From Lonicera japonica (lineage: Eukaryota; Streptophyta; Magnoliopsida; Dipsacales; Caprifoliaceae): a stretch of 64,000 nt of DNA. The notes under the pieces were generated by a model, which saw nothing but the letters and a program-made list of their open reading frames with translations, had not been told where the DNA came from and did not search any database. Below, piece after piece: positions 38,201-47,215 of this stretch. The stretch is taken from the NCBI GenBank assembly GCA_021464415.1, contig JAKCWG010000033.1, forward strand, positions 1 to 64,000, given 5' to 3'. Within the stretch, counting starts at the first letter, position 1, and each line of letters opens with the position of its first letter. The position numbers and the translations under genes are program-made.

Positions 38201-39120
38201 CCGTACTTGGTCATGAATTCTTTGACGATATCCCCCCAAGTTTTCGTGTGGTGTTTCTCTAGGTCGAAGAACCATCTCAGGGCTGCCCCCGTGAGAGTCA
38301 TGTGAAAAGCCTGAGCCAGCTCCGGCTCTCCACAGCCGGACACTTGCATGGATCTGATGTAGGATTGGAGATGGGTTTTGGGGGGTGTAGTACCAGTGAA
38401 TTTGGTGATAGAGGGGAGCTTAAATCCTTGAGGTAGTCTGGCTTCTGGGTAGAGGGAAAAGGTGTTCATGTCTGTGATCTCGTCTGCCCCTTTCATCAGA
38501 GAAACACCTCTTTGCAGAACCTTCATCTGCTCTTTCAATTTCTTCATTTCTTCGCTCTCTCTTGACACCTCATCGGGCTGTTCCCGGGCTATCATCGATT
38601 CTGCGTATACTGCCCGGAGTCGGTTGATGTCTGGGTACTCATTGGGAGGGGCTATTGGGGCTGGTGGAATAGGTCTTGCGGGGACTTGTGGCCATGGTTG
38701 ATATTGGGGATCGAGGCCTTGCTGAGGTTGTGGCCAGACGATGGGTGGCTCTTGTTGTTGGTATGTGGGGCCTGAATCCGGGGCCCATTGGTTCTGATTG
38801 TTGGGGTCGGTTTGAACGGGACCGGCCATGTTGGGGCCCGTTTGGGGTGGATTGGTTCCTTGGATTGGGGGAAGTACTTGTGAAGATTGCCCTTGATTCG
38901 GATCTCGATTCGGTGGTAGTTGCTCAAACCCGGGTGGTGCGGTCCGTTCGGCTGACAACTCTTCCATTCGAATCCGGGTGTTCTGTTGCTCACTTGTGAG
39001 GCTTGCCAAATTCATGCTGACGGTCATCAACAAACGGTGCATCTCTGCTAAAGTCGGTTGAACTGCAGACGCCTCGGCTAGGCTCTGATTTGTCTCCTGA
39101 TTCTCTCGTCCATCGGCCAT
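32236..39120 (-). CDS. gag-pol: Tat-lineage Gag-Pol polyprotein, 2294 aa
   Basis: One open frame. Gag core about 234-395. A zinc-knuckle-like C497-x2-H500-x4-H505-x4-C510. A G-patch-like motif at about 590-628. Aspartic protease with DNGS (D803) and LLGR (873-876). A second G-patch-like motif at about 963-1001. RT about 1290-1475 with YVDD (1425-1428). First RNase H about 1560-1690. A second RNase H about 1712-1845 with D1722, E1760, D1784, D1834. Integrase with a zinc-binding region (H1946/H1953/H1957, C1984, C1987), catalytic D2016, D2077, E2112, and a GPY/F-like WTGPYIV (2255-2261). There is no chromodomain. The tandem RNase H pair is the Tat hallmark. D2077 to E2112 has 34 intervening residues, one fewer than usual. 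All catalytic residues are present, so function is plausible. It is transcribed from the LTR at 39873-41443. Confidence 0.95.
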   Translation of the reverse strand: MADGRENQETNQSLAEASAVQPTLAEMHRLLMTVSMNLASLTSEQQNTRIRMEELSAERTAPPGFEQLPPNRDPNQGQSSQVLPPIQGTNPPQTGPNMAGPVQTDPNNQNQWAPDSGPTYQQQEPPIVWPQPQQGLDPQYQPWPQVPARPIPPAPIAPPNEYPDINRLRAVYAESMIAREQPDEVSRESEEMKKLKEQMKVLQRGVSLMKGADEITDMNTFSLYPEARLPQGFKLPSITKFTGTTPPKTHLQSYIRSMQVSGCGEPELAQAFHMTLTGAALRWFFDLEKHHTKTWGDIVKEFMTKYGSNENLEITRKHLEMAKQGEKESFSDFVTRWREMASQMSKRPDEEEQLEIIQKNFTPAVLNCMGKHVFPHFRALLSMGSQVEEELARKADTDTKKASYTGRKTATPAVNQLSSYPYQQNPFQQSPQVPPMSWPTQGDSSNTEVKKRRNFCTLPTTLVKSLELLQKAGLVTPLNPRPPPNPIPNTWRMNENCAYHQAAGHDTERCLALRHRIQDLIEAGTIPAPGGPNVTNNPLPNHAPPAGINALTTDEGFDPVGLIRDDSAYKAPVMLSAKAQVAPGLNPIIDQWMAKMNFLPGQGLGKTNQGISQPLTIKTNPGKAGIGWTQDKKKQPWKPRPPHKETICMTETSPGTFSWSAEPESSETSEGSDLTSLWIQQITRSGKVYQPPPMDAEKSPPPKEVGEDRVLEQLKKTQAHITIWGLLVASKPHRTAFIKLLDEAVISPDSTPEQLPNMIGSLTVQRSLSFSDEDLSPLGRKHSLALHITVRTRGKILPQVLIDNGSTINVCPLKTARCLGISDSELSPSAVTVRAYDNTRRAVLGSLKLDLMVGPGSFPADFQIIDIPSSFNLLLGRAWLHDIGALPSSLHQKIKIPFEGNIITIQGDPERTLADMELPVLGIGSQSIQLGGFSYEPQVQTLSTQTIRYLPPDNIPGLSTKITNMLRMMKYLPGAGLGMGQPGLLQALEPVARYEREGLGYQHTEEDDQQKRGRGHQYPSFSSLNGFFVKEGEDFPFCGFQEPWRNSDGENLPGWEIFYEEDLYIKENTVHSFATKLTIGPKEESEDMKGEEEEMIGDLFDIMALGDDEPGDDPVHLIYADPDYQGEREKSEIVRVRDKSEGKDRKESLLNELFKLVPVNTSINKEESILRYPVIFNSVIAYMELERMNEHPEREEQRIQSEEGDTLVINLGTEEERKEVRIGASLSGTEREEFTQTLKEYVDVFAWSYADMPGLNSQIVMHEIHTNPELRPVKQKLRKLTPEWSLKVKEEVMKQLSVGFLRVIEYPSWLANIVPVPKANGKVRMCVDYRDLNKACPKDDFPLPNIDLIVDNTANHALKSFVDGFAGYNQIKMHPDHQEKTAFITPWGTYCYTVMPFGLKNAGATYQRAATAIFHDMIHKEVEVYVDDMIIKSKEREGHVPALRAFFDRLRQYQMRLNPQKCVFGVTKGKLLGYVVSKKGIEVDPAKVQAIQDMPEPRTEREIRGFLGNLQYISRFISQLTQKCEPIFKLLRKSSTGEWNDQCQEAFDKIKDYLSKPPVLAPPQTGLPLILYLTVTDSAAGAMLAQHLTDTRKEQAIYFLSKKLSPFEINYTPLEKSCTALVWVTQKLRHYMLVFPVILASRIDPLKYLFEKPALSNRMAKWLFLLSEFDITYMTQKAVKGKIIADYLAHNPILGDMIEEAEFPDETIMNVEINEDWRLYFDGAANRNGNGIGILLVSPDQTHSPVSYRLDFFCTNNMAEYEACILGLEIAFQKGIRRIQVYGDSALVVHQVLKEWKIRDEKLVPYLARLEEVAGRFERVEFYYIPRSQNSFADALATLASMIDIPEGMEEITLTVQKKSGPAHCMTLEVEIEKDGDSTVWFYDIWNLLKNHQYPEKADKRTRVTLRRLASGFILCAGRLYKRNYDGTHLQCLTEEESVRMMDQIHGGDCGPHMSGHTLARKIIRQGYFWSTLQTDCADHVRRCHKCQIYAKSQKLPPKELYNMTAPWPFSAWGIDVIGKVSPKASNGHEFILVAIDYFTKWVEAESYQTLDARKVARFIKRNIVCRYGVPHEIISDNGTHFEGEANTVMEEYGITRHKSSPYRPQTNGAVEAANKNLKNILSKMTDTCRDWPEKLPYALWGYRTTERVSTGATPFSLTYGMEAVLPVELEVPSLRVMLENQVNELEWVQARYNELALLDEKRLKAAYHHQGYQKRIARAFNQRVRTRGITENDIVLKEIREPARDPRGKFGQKWTGPYIVKEINTGGAAILTDLDGQLLHSPVNMDRLKKYYQ

Positions 39121-39853
39121 TTCAGGTATGCTTGGTCTTACTAGTCTTCCGGTATGATCTCGACCGGCCCAACCTTCCAGACTGACGCCGCTTTATGGCT
39201 GTAGACGAAACCACGTGGCGAAGATGAAGGGAGACTATGATGTGACTCGATTTTTGCCAAAAGAATCACTAAAAATGGTCGAGAGAAAACCTCGGAAAAC
39301 AGGTGTGGTAAAGTAAGCCGTAAGGTGGTACATCCCCTACAGCTGTATGACAAGTGTTTTAACTGACTCAATCTTAGATGCAGCGTAGGTGTTCGAACGG
39401 TTAAGGCTTCAGGCTCCCTCCTTTTTGGCAAGACCTTGCGATATACCCCAAGGGCGGGTACGTGCAAGAATCTTTTGATATACTTCCCGGGTACGTGAGT
39501 GTTCTCGTCACTCGATATACCTCGGGGGCGTACTTGGCCAAGGAGAGTGGAAGTAAATGCTTTCGGTTTATGTTGGCCCAAGCAAGCCAACTCCCTACTC
39601 ACTTATAATACTTCCGAGGGTTTGGGGTAAATTCACACTCGTAGAACCAATGCATGATTTGTGATAGTGCGTGTAAAGTTCGAAAGGTTGGTTTCACAAA
39701 TATCATTATCTTTATTACGTCTTTTCGAAAAACTCCCATTTTTTAGAAAAAGGTTTCTTCTCAATCAATTAACATGAGTAGGGAAAGCAGTAAAAGCAAG
39801 TTTTCAACAGATAAACAAAGGTCCACATATAAGAGTCTAGTTTTCTAATACTG
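39121..39853 (-). other. 5' leader of the Tat genomic RNA
   Basis: Between the primer site and the gag start. A 153-codon minus-strand frame (39141-39602) has no family resemblance, and I do not call it a gene, although Ogre/Tat elements sometimes carry an extra frame here. Short direct repeats around GATATACC...GGGCG...GTACG recur at about 39440, 39478 and 39513. Confidence 0.5.
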
Positions 39854-39871
39854 TCCCCAGCAGAGTCGCCA
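39854..39871 (-). other. primer binding site, tRNA-Arg-like
   Basis: In element orientation TGGCGACTCTGCTGGGGA starts one base after the end of the 5' LTR. It is complementary to a tRNA 3' end close to plant tRNA-Arg (a few mismatches by memory), the primer used by Ogre/Tat elements. Confidence 0.75.
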
Positions 39872-39872
39872 C

Positions 39873-41443
39873 TGTGAGAATCCGCAAATGCGACCTCCCG
39901 GGTCTCGTCCCCGTTGGTGGTGGGGGTCCTGGGACGTCGGAACTGATTCCGTCGTTCCATTTGCCGGAGCGTTTTCATTTGATTCATATCAAGTGTCCCT
40001 ACGTTCTATTTCTAGATGCAAGGGGGTTCATTCAGAGTCGCCAGTACGTTTTACGAGAAAACGGACAAAAAAGGTCGTGTAAGAGGAAAGGCTATAGACA
40101 AGCCTTTCTTTACACGTTTGTCTGCGAAACCGGGATTCTTATAGGGTTCGGAAACTATATTACGGTTTGGGAAGGTGTTAAGCACCCATTCCGCCCTTTC
40201 GGTCTCTAGTGGTCTTATATGTTTATTCTATGTTGAAAAACTTGGATGCTTTTACCGACAGTCTACTACTTTCTAAATGAAGAAAAACCCTAATTTGGGA
40301 AAACGGGGAAAGGGATGAAAACCTTTGTGTTCCGAGATCCGACGTTTTTGTATTTAAAAGATGTAAATGACAAATGACAAAAACCTTTTATTTTTGAAAG
40401 AGTGTTCCGTATTATTTCCTCAGATAATGACGGTTTTCTCGAGTTGTGATTATTCTGAAAAAGGTTCGGATCTTTATGTCGGGACTAATTCAATATGGAA
40501 TTTGAACTCTTTGAGGAGAGTTTATCAGACACGTCGCAGTCTATGAAAAAGACAGGATATGTGGATTTTAATTCCTAGATAAGTCTTTATCGGTCCGGGG
40601 TTTTGAAAACACGGTTTATCCGGACGATAATGTACTTACTCTTCTAGTTTTAAAAGTAGTTTTATCAGGGCCTTTTGTTTTGAAAACGGTAGACTATTGG
40701 GAACTTGACAATAAGTTTATTCAAATAAAACGTGGACAGAATAACAGAAGTAAAACAAGTACACAGATATCTAATTTTAAATACTAGAAGGGACTTTCTT
40801 TACCTTCCCGACGAGAATAATAATAAGAAAGAAAATATAATACGGCAGAGGGATCTCTGGCGATAGTAATCTTCTCTTTCTTCAGATATTTCCGAGAAAT
40901 CGATTCCAGAAACGGAACACGTCGAGTGTTAAAAATAGATTCGAGAATTCTTCAGAAATAAGATAATAGTAAAGAAATGCTTGACAAAAATCAGATCTAA
41001 AGCACCAAATTCTCGGATTCTAATTGCCTCCCTGAACCCTTGGGGGTGTTGGCCTATTTATACTGCTCGGGAGAGATTGTCGCGCGACATTTCCTTAAAA
41101 AAGGAGAATGTCGCGCGACATTGTGATATGTCGCGCGACATACGGGAATGTCGCGCGACAAACGGCTGAAGTGATGGTTCTGACAGATTGATGTGTCAGA
41201 AAGTGGTTGGTCTGGTGCAGAGGGGGAATGTCGTGCGACATAGTGGAATTGTCGCGCGACATATCAGGGATTGTCGCGCGACAATGTGATATGTCGTGCG
41301 ACAATCTCTCTAAAAAAACAAGTTTGTCGGGCGACAAACCCTCCTAGTGTAGTACCGGGTCCTCGGGTGGGTCCTGGACCCAAAATAGTAGTTCTCGGAG
41401 GTCGTTAGGGTTCTTGCGGGGGTCACGGATCGGGGTGTCTACA
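39873..41443 (-). repeat. 5' LTR of the Tat element (promoter LTR)
   Basis: It drives minus-strand transcription. TATAAATAG on the minus strand is at 41054-41062. U3 lies to its right with the palindrome array. About 99.8% identical to 22776-24347. Confidence 0.95.
41078..41336. promoter_or_regulatory. array of nine TGTCGCGCGACA palindromes in U3 (5' LTR)
   Basis: 12-mers start at 41078, 41109, 41129, 41149, 41229, 41250, 41272, 41292 and 41325, with the same three variants as in the other LTR. The nearest copy is 15 bp upstream of the minus-strand TATA box at 41054-41062. Confidence 0.95.
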
Positions 41444-41448
41444 CATGA

Positions 41449-42247
41449 TGAGATGCACCGGTATTAGGGTATTAATGATAAGAGGCCATGGATGGAATAG
41501 ATGGTTGCTTGTAGAAAGAAAGAGGTATAGGCATCGGAGGTGGGATAGATGAGTAATGAGCAATGTTAGCAGTATGATAATGGGGTGGTTGGGTGGGGTA
41601 GAAAAGTGTTGAATATTGGTGATTGCAATAAACCGCAAAGTGTGACGTACCACGATAAATTTGACACTGTTGGCGACCACGTCCACAGCCATAACCACAA
41701 CCCCGTGAAGAAGATTAGTCTGGGGGGTAACTTAGATTGGCAGTAGGCTATGGTTTAGGAGTTAGTTGAGTTACATGAACATTGGATAATGAATCTCTAT
41801 GCAAGTATTCATAAAACAATAATAAAGCATGAAGTTCTAAAAATGTCACCGATTCTGAAGGTGTGAAGAGTGTTGTGAATATGTCTTTGAAGTTAGAGTT
41901 GAAACCCTTAAATACATAAACATTAAAGTCAGTGAGTAATAAGGGACGTCCTACCACATTGAGCTCATTGGAAATAATTTTTGCTTTTTGTAATTATTGT
42001 GTGATAGACTTTTCTTTCTTGAATAAAAATTAAAGATGAAAATGGAGACTTATGATATTGGTGTTGTACGGAGAGGCAAGAGCATTTTATAGGACGATAT
42101 AAAGTTCCTGGGATATGTGGGTACTAACAGCTATTGGGAGAACATCTTCAGTTAAAAAAGAAATAATCATACTCATAATTAATTGATCTTGTTAAGTCTA
42201 TCGTAACAGAGTCAGAATATGCGTAATCGAATATGGCATAGTTGAGG
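41449..42247 (-). pseudogene. Copia gag and zinc-knuckle remnant
   Basis: This continues the old Copia element on the far side of the Tat insertion. The minus frame at 41748-41957 reads like Copia gag (NSNFKDIFTTLF then VTFLELHALLL), and 41423-41698 resembles a Q/P/Y-rich stretch after a decayed zinc knuckle. No intact protein. Confidence 0.65.
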
Positions 42248-44127
42248 TGTAACACCCCCACCTTAATTACCATAATTTAACCTATAATTAAAGCTTAGAG
42301 TGTTACTAACGCATGTTAGATTTGCTAAAATGGGTAATAAAACTTTTAGTTATATGTACAAGTAACATATAACAATAATTAAAATAATACCTACTTTCAT
42401 ATATTTACATCACTATACTTAAATTATAACAATATAAGACAAAAGACCATACATAATGCATGGACTATAAAAATATCTTCCAAAAAGTCTAGACATCCTT
42501 GGCAAGCCTTAGTTAGCCATAATTTTAACATTTACATCAAAAAATGTAATAGTATCAAAGCTTTCTACAACGTTCTTGAACCCTCCGCATCCTTAGTATC
42601 TAGATTCTATTGTACACCTACAATATTTTAGAAAAAGGGGTGAGCATATCGCTCAGGGAGGAGGGGGCAAAGGGTGCAATCTAAAAGCATTGCAATTAAA
42701 ATATCAATTGTTAAATATGCGTGATATATAAAAATAACACAAACAATGCAAGAGGCATGTATTTAACTTATGATTGACAATAATGCATACTCATGTTTAT
42801 GCAAGTTACCTCTTTTCTATTAACCCATTTTTAAACCTTGTACCGACGAGAATCCAAGCTGAAGTTATAATATATAGTTCGTCAGCCTCAAGAGAGTGTA
42901 TCGTGGTCATGATGATATAATGGGACAACACATCCTTAATCCACGCAAACATATATGATTCATAATGCGTTGCCATTGTCTAGGTTCCCGGGCTCCCCAC
43001 CGATGGCTCTAAACCGCCAAACTTTACTCCTCCGAGGGTTTAAGGATTTTCAATCCAAGGGCACCAAGCTCTACCTTATTTTCACCTGACAGGCACTATT
43101 CACATATAAAATTCCCGCCTTCTAAAGCATAGCACATGAATAGATAGAGTTGATGCCAACATCTCGATAATCGAATGGTACCAAGGCGATAATTGAATCC
43201 ACTATAAACCGATCAAGAGAAATAACAAATCATCAATTGCTTGGACCGAGATAAATAATAAAACTCCGATGTAGCCGAGAACTCGGGTTGACACCAAAAC
43301 AATACAAATTATGCTCATAATTGTAATAATATTTTTCTTAAACAATTTATGTCATATAAACTTTAAATATTCCTACTTTATATTCCTTTTTACAAAGTAT
43401 ATAATCAAATATTCAATTCCATCATACCAAACAATCCATTTCCAAGAAATATAGAGATTTCACTAAGTACAAAATAGATTTAGAGTTTAAATGACATATA
43501 TTGCCTATAGTCATAAATCAATGCTCAATTATCAAAGAATATCATCATAAATCACATAAATATTTAATTGATAACACATATGATTAAAATATAAAAATGT
43601 CTCAACATTTGGAAATTAAATCACTAAGTTTTAAAGCCAAGAAACCCCAACCTTAAGTTGTGAGATTAAGGAGACAAGGATAAAGATGATGGCCCCGAAA
43701 TCCTGATTGGTAAAACTCCAAAATTTCTACGTCAATGGTTGGACTTTTAGAGAGAGAAAACTTAAAGTGCCTTTAATGGTGTTTTAGGATAAACTTTGAG
43801 GATAAAAGATAGAAAAAAGAACTTCTGGGCCTTTTTTTATTTTCACCACCAACCTACAACAGGCCCCTATTGATCCTAACAAGCCCCTGTTGAAAATCGG
43901 TGCACTTTTGCATTTTTAGGCAGTTTCAACATGCCCTTATTGGAGACCAGTGTACTTTTTAATTGTATTGCTGTGCTATTTCAATAGGCCCTTGTTGGTC
44001 CAAAAATCTGAAAAATAAATACCAAAAATCCTTTATATCCAAAATTCAACCAAGACAACCAAAAGCATTAAACTTAAAACAAATGAAGAAGCATAATTAC
44101 TACTAATTTTAAAAACAAAGTGTTACA
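42248..44127. mobile_element. solo LTR, probably Ty3/Gypsy, 1880 bp
   Basis: It starts TGTAACACCCCC, ends AAAGTGTTACA, and has perfect 5-bp duplications TGAGG at 42243-42247 and 44128-44132. TGTAACACCCC starts are common in plant Gypsy LTRs. No internal domain is present. It interrupts the gag region of the old Copia. Orientation is uncertain. Confidence 0.75.
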
Positions 44128-44132
44128 TGAGG

Positions 44133-44380
44133 AGGAAGTGGTTTTTGAACCTGTATCTATTGAAAAGGGAAGAGTGCCATCAATAAAACCCATTAAACCT
44201 TGTCCTCGTAAAAATGGAACAATTTGAGTTTTTTAAAAAGGTAGTTGGTGGAGGTAAGTTTAAGATAGATGAAATGGTGGGCATGATTGAGTGAGGAAAA
44301 TGGTGGAGAAACAAGGTTAAAAATTGAGGGTTTAGTTGTCATGAAGAATTAAAAAAAAAAAAATTCCTCTTATACCAAAT
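44133..44380 (-). pseudogene. 5' end of old Copia gag with primer site remnant
   Basis: The last internal piece of the Copia element before its 5' LTR. It includes an A-run at 44349-44363 and the decayed tRNA-iMet primer site at 44365-44380. Coding sense is largely lost. Confidence 0.5.
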
Positions 44381-44573
44381 TGAGGCTTATATTTGCTATA
44401 AGTTTTGACCACATAAATTATGGTCATTGAGTATCATATATATATATATATATATATATAGTATCATGTAGTACAAAATATTAAACATGGAAATAAGCAT
44501 AGTCCAACTACAACTTAAATACATAGTAATTGTGATAATGCTCAACTACACAACAGTCTGATAAGCTCCAATA
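44381..44573 (-). repeat. 5' LTR of the old Copia element
   Basis: It aligns to the split left LTR, sharing TAAGTTTTGACCACA, GTCATTGAGTATC and CAGTCCAACTACAAC segments, with a TA microsatellite of different length. Confidence 0.75.
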
Positions 44574-45028
44574 GTTAATATTTAATATTTGTCCATTATT
44601 AACTAACAATATTTTAAAATTCTTTGTGGTGTATTAATAAATAGTTAATAATAATTAATATGGAAAGAAATTAGAATTTTGATGCAATATGAAAACAACT
44701 ATAATTGGATATCATTATAAATCTTTTCAAATTTATTAGGATATATAAGTAGTCATAAGTATGCTTTAAATTACCAACGTGCCATGACATCTATAAGCCT
44801 TAGATCAAAAGACAAATAGTTAAGAATAAATCCTAGCCACCATTTATGTATATAACAAATTTGGCAAAAAAAAATTGTGTTTTATTAACAAATAACATTG
44901 AAGATCATCAAATTGTTAACTAAGGAAAAATCAAGTGCTAAACGTGTATTATGCAATTATTTACTAAATTGCTATGTAGAGTTTAAATCGAATTACTCTA
45001 GCTTGTTCTTACTACTATATATATAGAG

Positions 45029-45412
45029 AGTTAGGTTATAAAGGAGAATTCTCACACTTTAACAAAAAGAATGGATGATTATTTACAGGAGTAAATTGAT
45101 GATTTTTTTAATGAAAATTTGTACAAATGATCTATATAGTGAGTGGATTATATCCATAAAAATTCATAGAAAAATTCAACCTAGAAGTGAGTGTTTTAAA
45201 AAATTGATATATATGTATATTTTCAACTGTTAAATTTTTGATGATCATCTCACCCACTTATAGGTTGAATTTTTTTTATAAAATTTGGTAGAGGTGGTCT
45301 ACTTATAATATAAACCATCTCTAAAAATCTTATGAAAAAAATCATCCACTACCTCTCCAAATAATCATCTCTTCTTTTTGTTAAAAAGATGAAATCCATT
45401 TTTATAGCCTAG

Positions 45413-45416
<4 letters not shown>
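45029..45416. mobile_element. MITE, copy 1 of a family with GTTAGGTTATAAAG ends
   Basis: The left end AGTTAGGTTATAAAGGAG is mirrored by TTTTTATAGCCTAGTTATA at the right. The interior matches the copy at 52989-53382 over most of its length and itself contains an inverted repeat around AATTCAACCTAGAAGTG and CACTTATAGGTTGAATT. Target duplications are hidden in TA repeats. Confidence 0.65.
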
Positions 45417-45451
<35 letters not shown>

Positions 45452-45924
45452 ACTATTAACAATTTGCACCCCCTAAAGTTATATATTCAGGCAAATTTAA
45501 CTTAAATCTTGTCCCACCGCACTGAAAATAATGTTATTATTGTAGTGTAAAAACTAAATAAAGCTAAAATTGAACTTGGATAGCCTATTAGCCTATAATA
45601 TAAAGGCAAGTTCGCCAATGTCTGGGATAAAGCCTACCCTACCCCTGGCCTACAAGACTATCAAGTGCCCCAACAGTAGCTTAGCTTAGTAGCTTAACTC
45701 TTTCTACTGGCATGGCGCTGCTGGATGCTTATGATCAATAGGAAGAGGAGGAAATCAAAAGCTTATGATGAGCATCTATTTGAGTCTAGCATTTCCAAGA
45801 TTTAATTCAAGTTTTTTCTTATGTAGTCGAATAGCCTTAAAATCTAAAGTGATGTTAACCTTCTGCTATTAGTAAGCACTCCTCTAGTTTTGACCTAATG
45901 AGCCTTCTTTACGGGACTCAACAA

Positions 45925-46175
45925 ACTTTTGCACTAGCCGACACATGATGTATCGGGATACCACCTACACATTTCGACAACACATCATTTATCGCGTAAC
46001 AAAAAAAAAATTGAATTGTCCCAACACATGATGTGTCATACAATGGCATGGACTTGGCCGACACATCATGTGTCGTGCTAAGGTATAAATTATTTGAATA
46101 TTAGCAATTATCACACTACTTGGGCCGACACATTTTTCTTGTGCCGATAAACGATCTATCGTGAGAGAGAATTTT
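45925..46175. repeat. cluster of CCGACACAT...ATGTGTCGG palindromic motifs
   Basis: Motifs such as CCGACACATCATGTGTCG occur at about 45943, 45978, 46022, 46059 and 46124, some decayed. A CACTAC lies at about 46115. Subterminal arrays of this kind are seen in CACTA (Spm-type) transposons, so this may be one end of a decayed CACTA element. Confidence 0.4.
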
Positions 46176-46949
46176 ACCTTTTTTACACATTAATATGTTA
46201 AATATTCACTTTTTCACTACACTTTCCTACTTTGGGGTGGAGATGGCCTTAGTAGGAGATTAAGACTCAACCCTAACTTATTATTGGCCAATATAAATTA
46301 AGATGCCTGTCTTTTAATTAGGTATTAGTATTATTAGTGTTAAAATCCGTTAAATCGTTTTCTTAAAAAATAAAATAAAATAAAAAGCCTTTAAATCGTA
46401 ACAAGCACGTTATATGCACTAGATGAGTTTGTCATTTGCGGTCTACACTCTTACGGCCTAATAGTTTCCACGTAAATTGATGAGACAGGCATTTACGTAC
46501 GGCCCACCTGACTATTATTTCAATGCCAAACTTCAAATTTGCCAAAAATAATAATATATGAAAGTTATAAAATACATCTTGCATTATATTAGGAAACAAT
46601 TTAATTGATACAATAATGTGATAGTGATTTATATACCGAACCTATTGAAAAATTTCAGAACCCAAGTCTAAATCTAAACATCATATCATACATTAGTGTA
46701 AAAATGAAGTAAGAAGTCACAATGCATAGTATGCGTCACTTAACTTTTCATCGATCTAGTACCTAATTTATTTTTTAAAAGTTACATTAATTTTTGTGGG
46801 ATAAAATTTACACGACGCCTGAAGAAAGAAAAAAAGAACTACTAACAAAACAAATAGGAAACAACCATCAACAAAACCAAATTTACGCTTCATTTCCTAA
46901 CATATTATCATCAACTCCCGAAGCCGAAATTTCAGGGATAACATTATCC

Positions 46950-47215
46950 CACCGATGAAGATCCGAACATCTTAATTAGGACCACATTAGCCAGCGTATT
47001 TCTAAAAATATGCAAGTGTTCAACATTCATATCCTTCATTAGAGCAATACACTGCTCCGCCACGCCTAATTATTTGCCAAGCCAGAGTAAAGTTTTTGTT
47101 GAAAAAAATATGAAGAGCAGCATCAGATTCCTCTTAATTCAAACCAAACTCTTCTCCACCGGACCCTTTCTTAAAGGAAAACTCCACAGCCAACATTAAT
47201 GCACAAAATTCAGCA
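46950..47215 (-). pseudogene. LINE RNase H (RVT_3-like) remnant
   Basis: The minus strand reads AEFCALMLAVEFSFKKG, then an ESDAALHIFF segment after a stop, then FTLAWQI, and after a frameshift MNVEHLHIFRNTLANVV. The order matches the RNase H domain found at the end of plant LINE polyproteins and related reverse-transcriptase-like genes. The final HIFRxGNxxADxLA motif is degraded. At least one stop and one frameshift make it non-functional. Confidence 0.6.

Larger units (their letters stand above)
22776..41443 (-). mobile_element. complete Tat-lineage Ty3/Gypsy retrotransposon, 18.7 kb, with two antisense genes
   Basis: LTRs of 1571 and 1572 bp, both running TGTGAG to TCTACA on the plus strand, flank the element. 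Perfect 5-bp duplications CATGA lie at 22771-22775 and 41444-41448. In the minus direction the order is 5' LTR, primer site, gag-pol frame (2294 aa), convergent accessory genes, tandem repeats, polypurine tract, 3' LTR. Tat assignment rests on the second RNase H domain between RT and INT, the tRNA-Arg-like primer site, antisense genes 3' of pol and the lack of a chromodomain. The gag-pol frame and both accessory genes are open, and the LTRs are almost identical, so it may be capable of transposition. Confidence 0.95.
16849..44573 (-). mobile_element. old Copia retrotransposon, minus strand, split by four insertions
   Basis: Related terminal segments at 16849-18014 and 44381-44573 are its LTRs (about 200 bp once inserts are removed). 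Next to the right LTR a decayed tRNA-iMet primer site (minus strand TTTGGTATAAGAGG) lies at 44365-44380. Next to the left LTR a polypurine tract, CTTGAGGGAGCG, lies at about 18015-18026. After subtracting the MULE-like insert, the SIRE-like solo LTR, the Tat element and the second solo LTR, about 4.6 kb remains, a normal Copia size. A possible 5-bp target duplication TTAAT flanks the ends, one base out of register. Coding parts run gag to INT to RT from right to left and all are broken. Confidence 0.8.

Noticed and set aside
36698..38999. Several 75-127 codon plus-strand frames opposite gag-pol
   Set aside because: They are shadows of the long minus-strand polyprotein and show no promoter or family resemblance, unlike the two accessory genes further left.
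39141..39602. 153-codon frame before gag, possible Ogre-type ORF1
   Set aside because: Much shorter than Ogre ORF1, no recognisable motif, and low-complexity leader repeats explain part of it.
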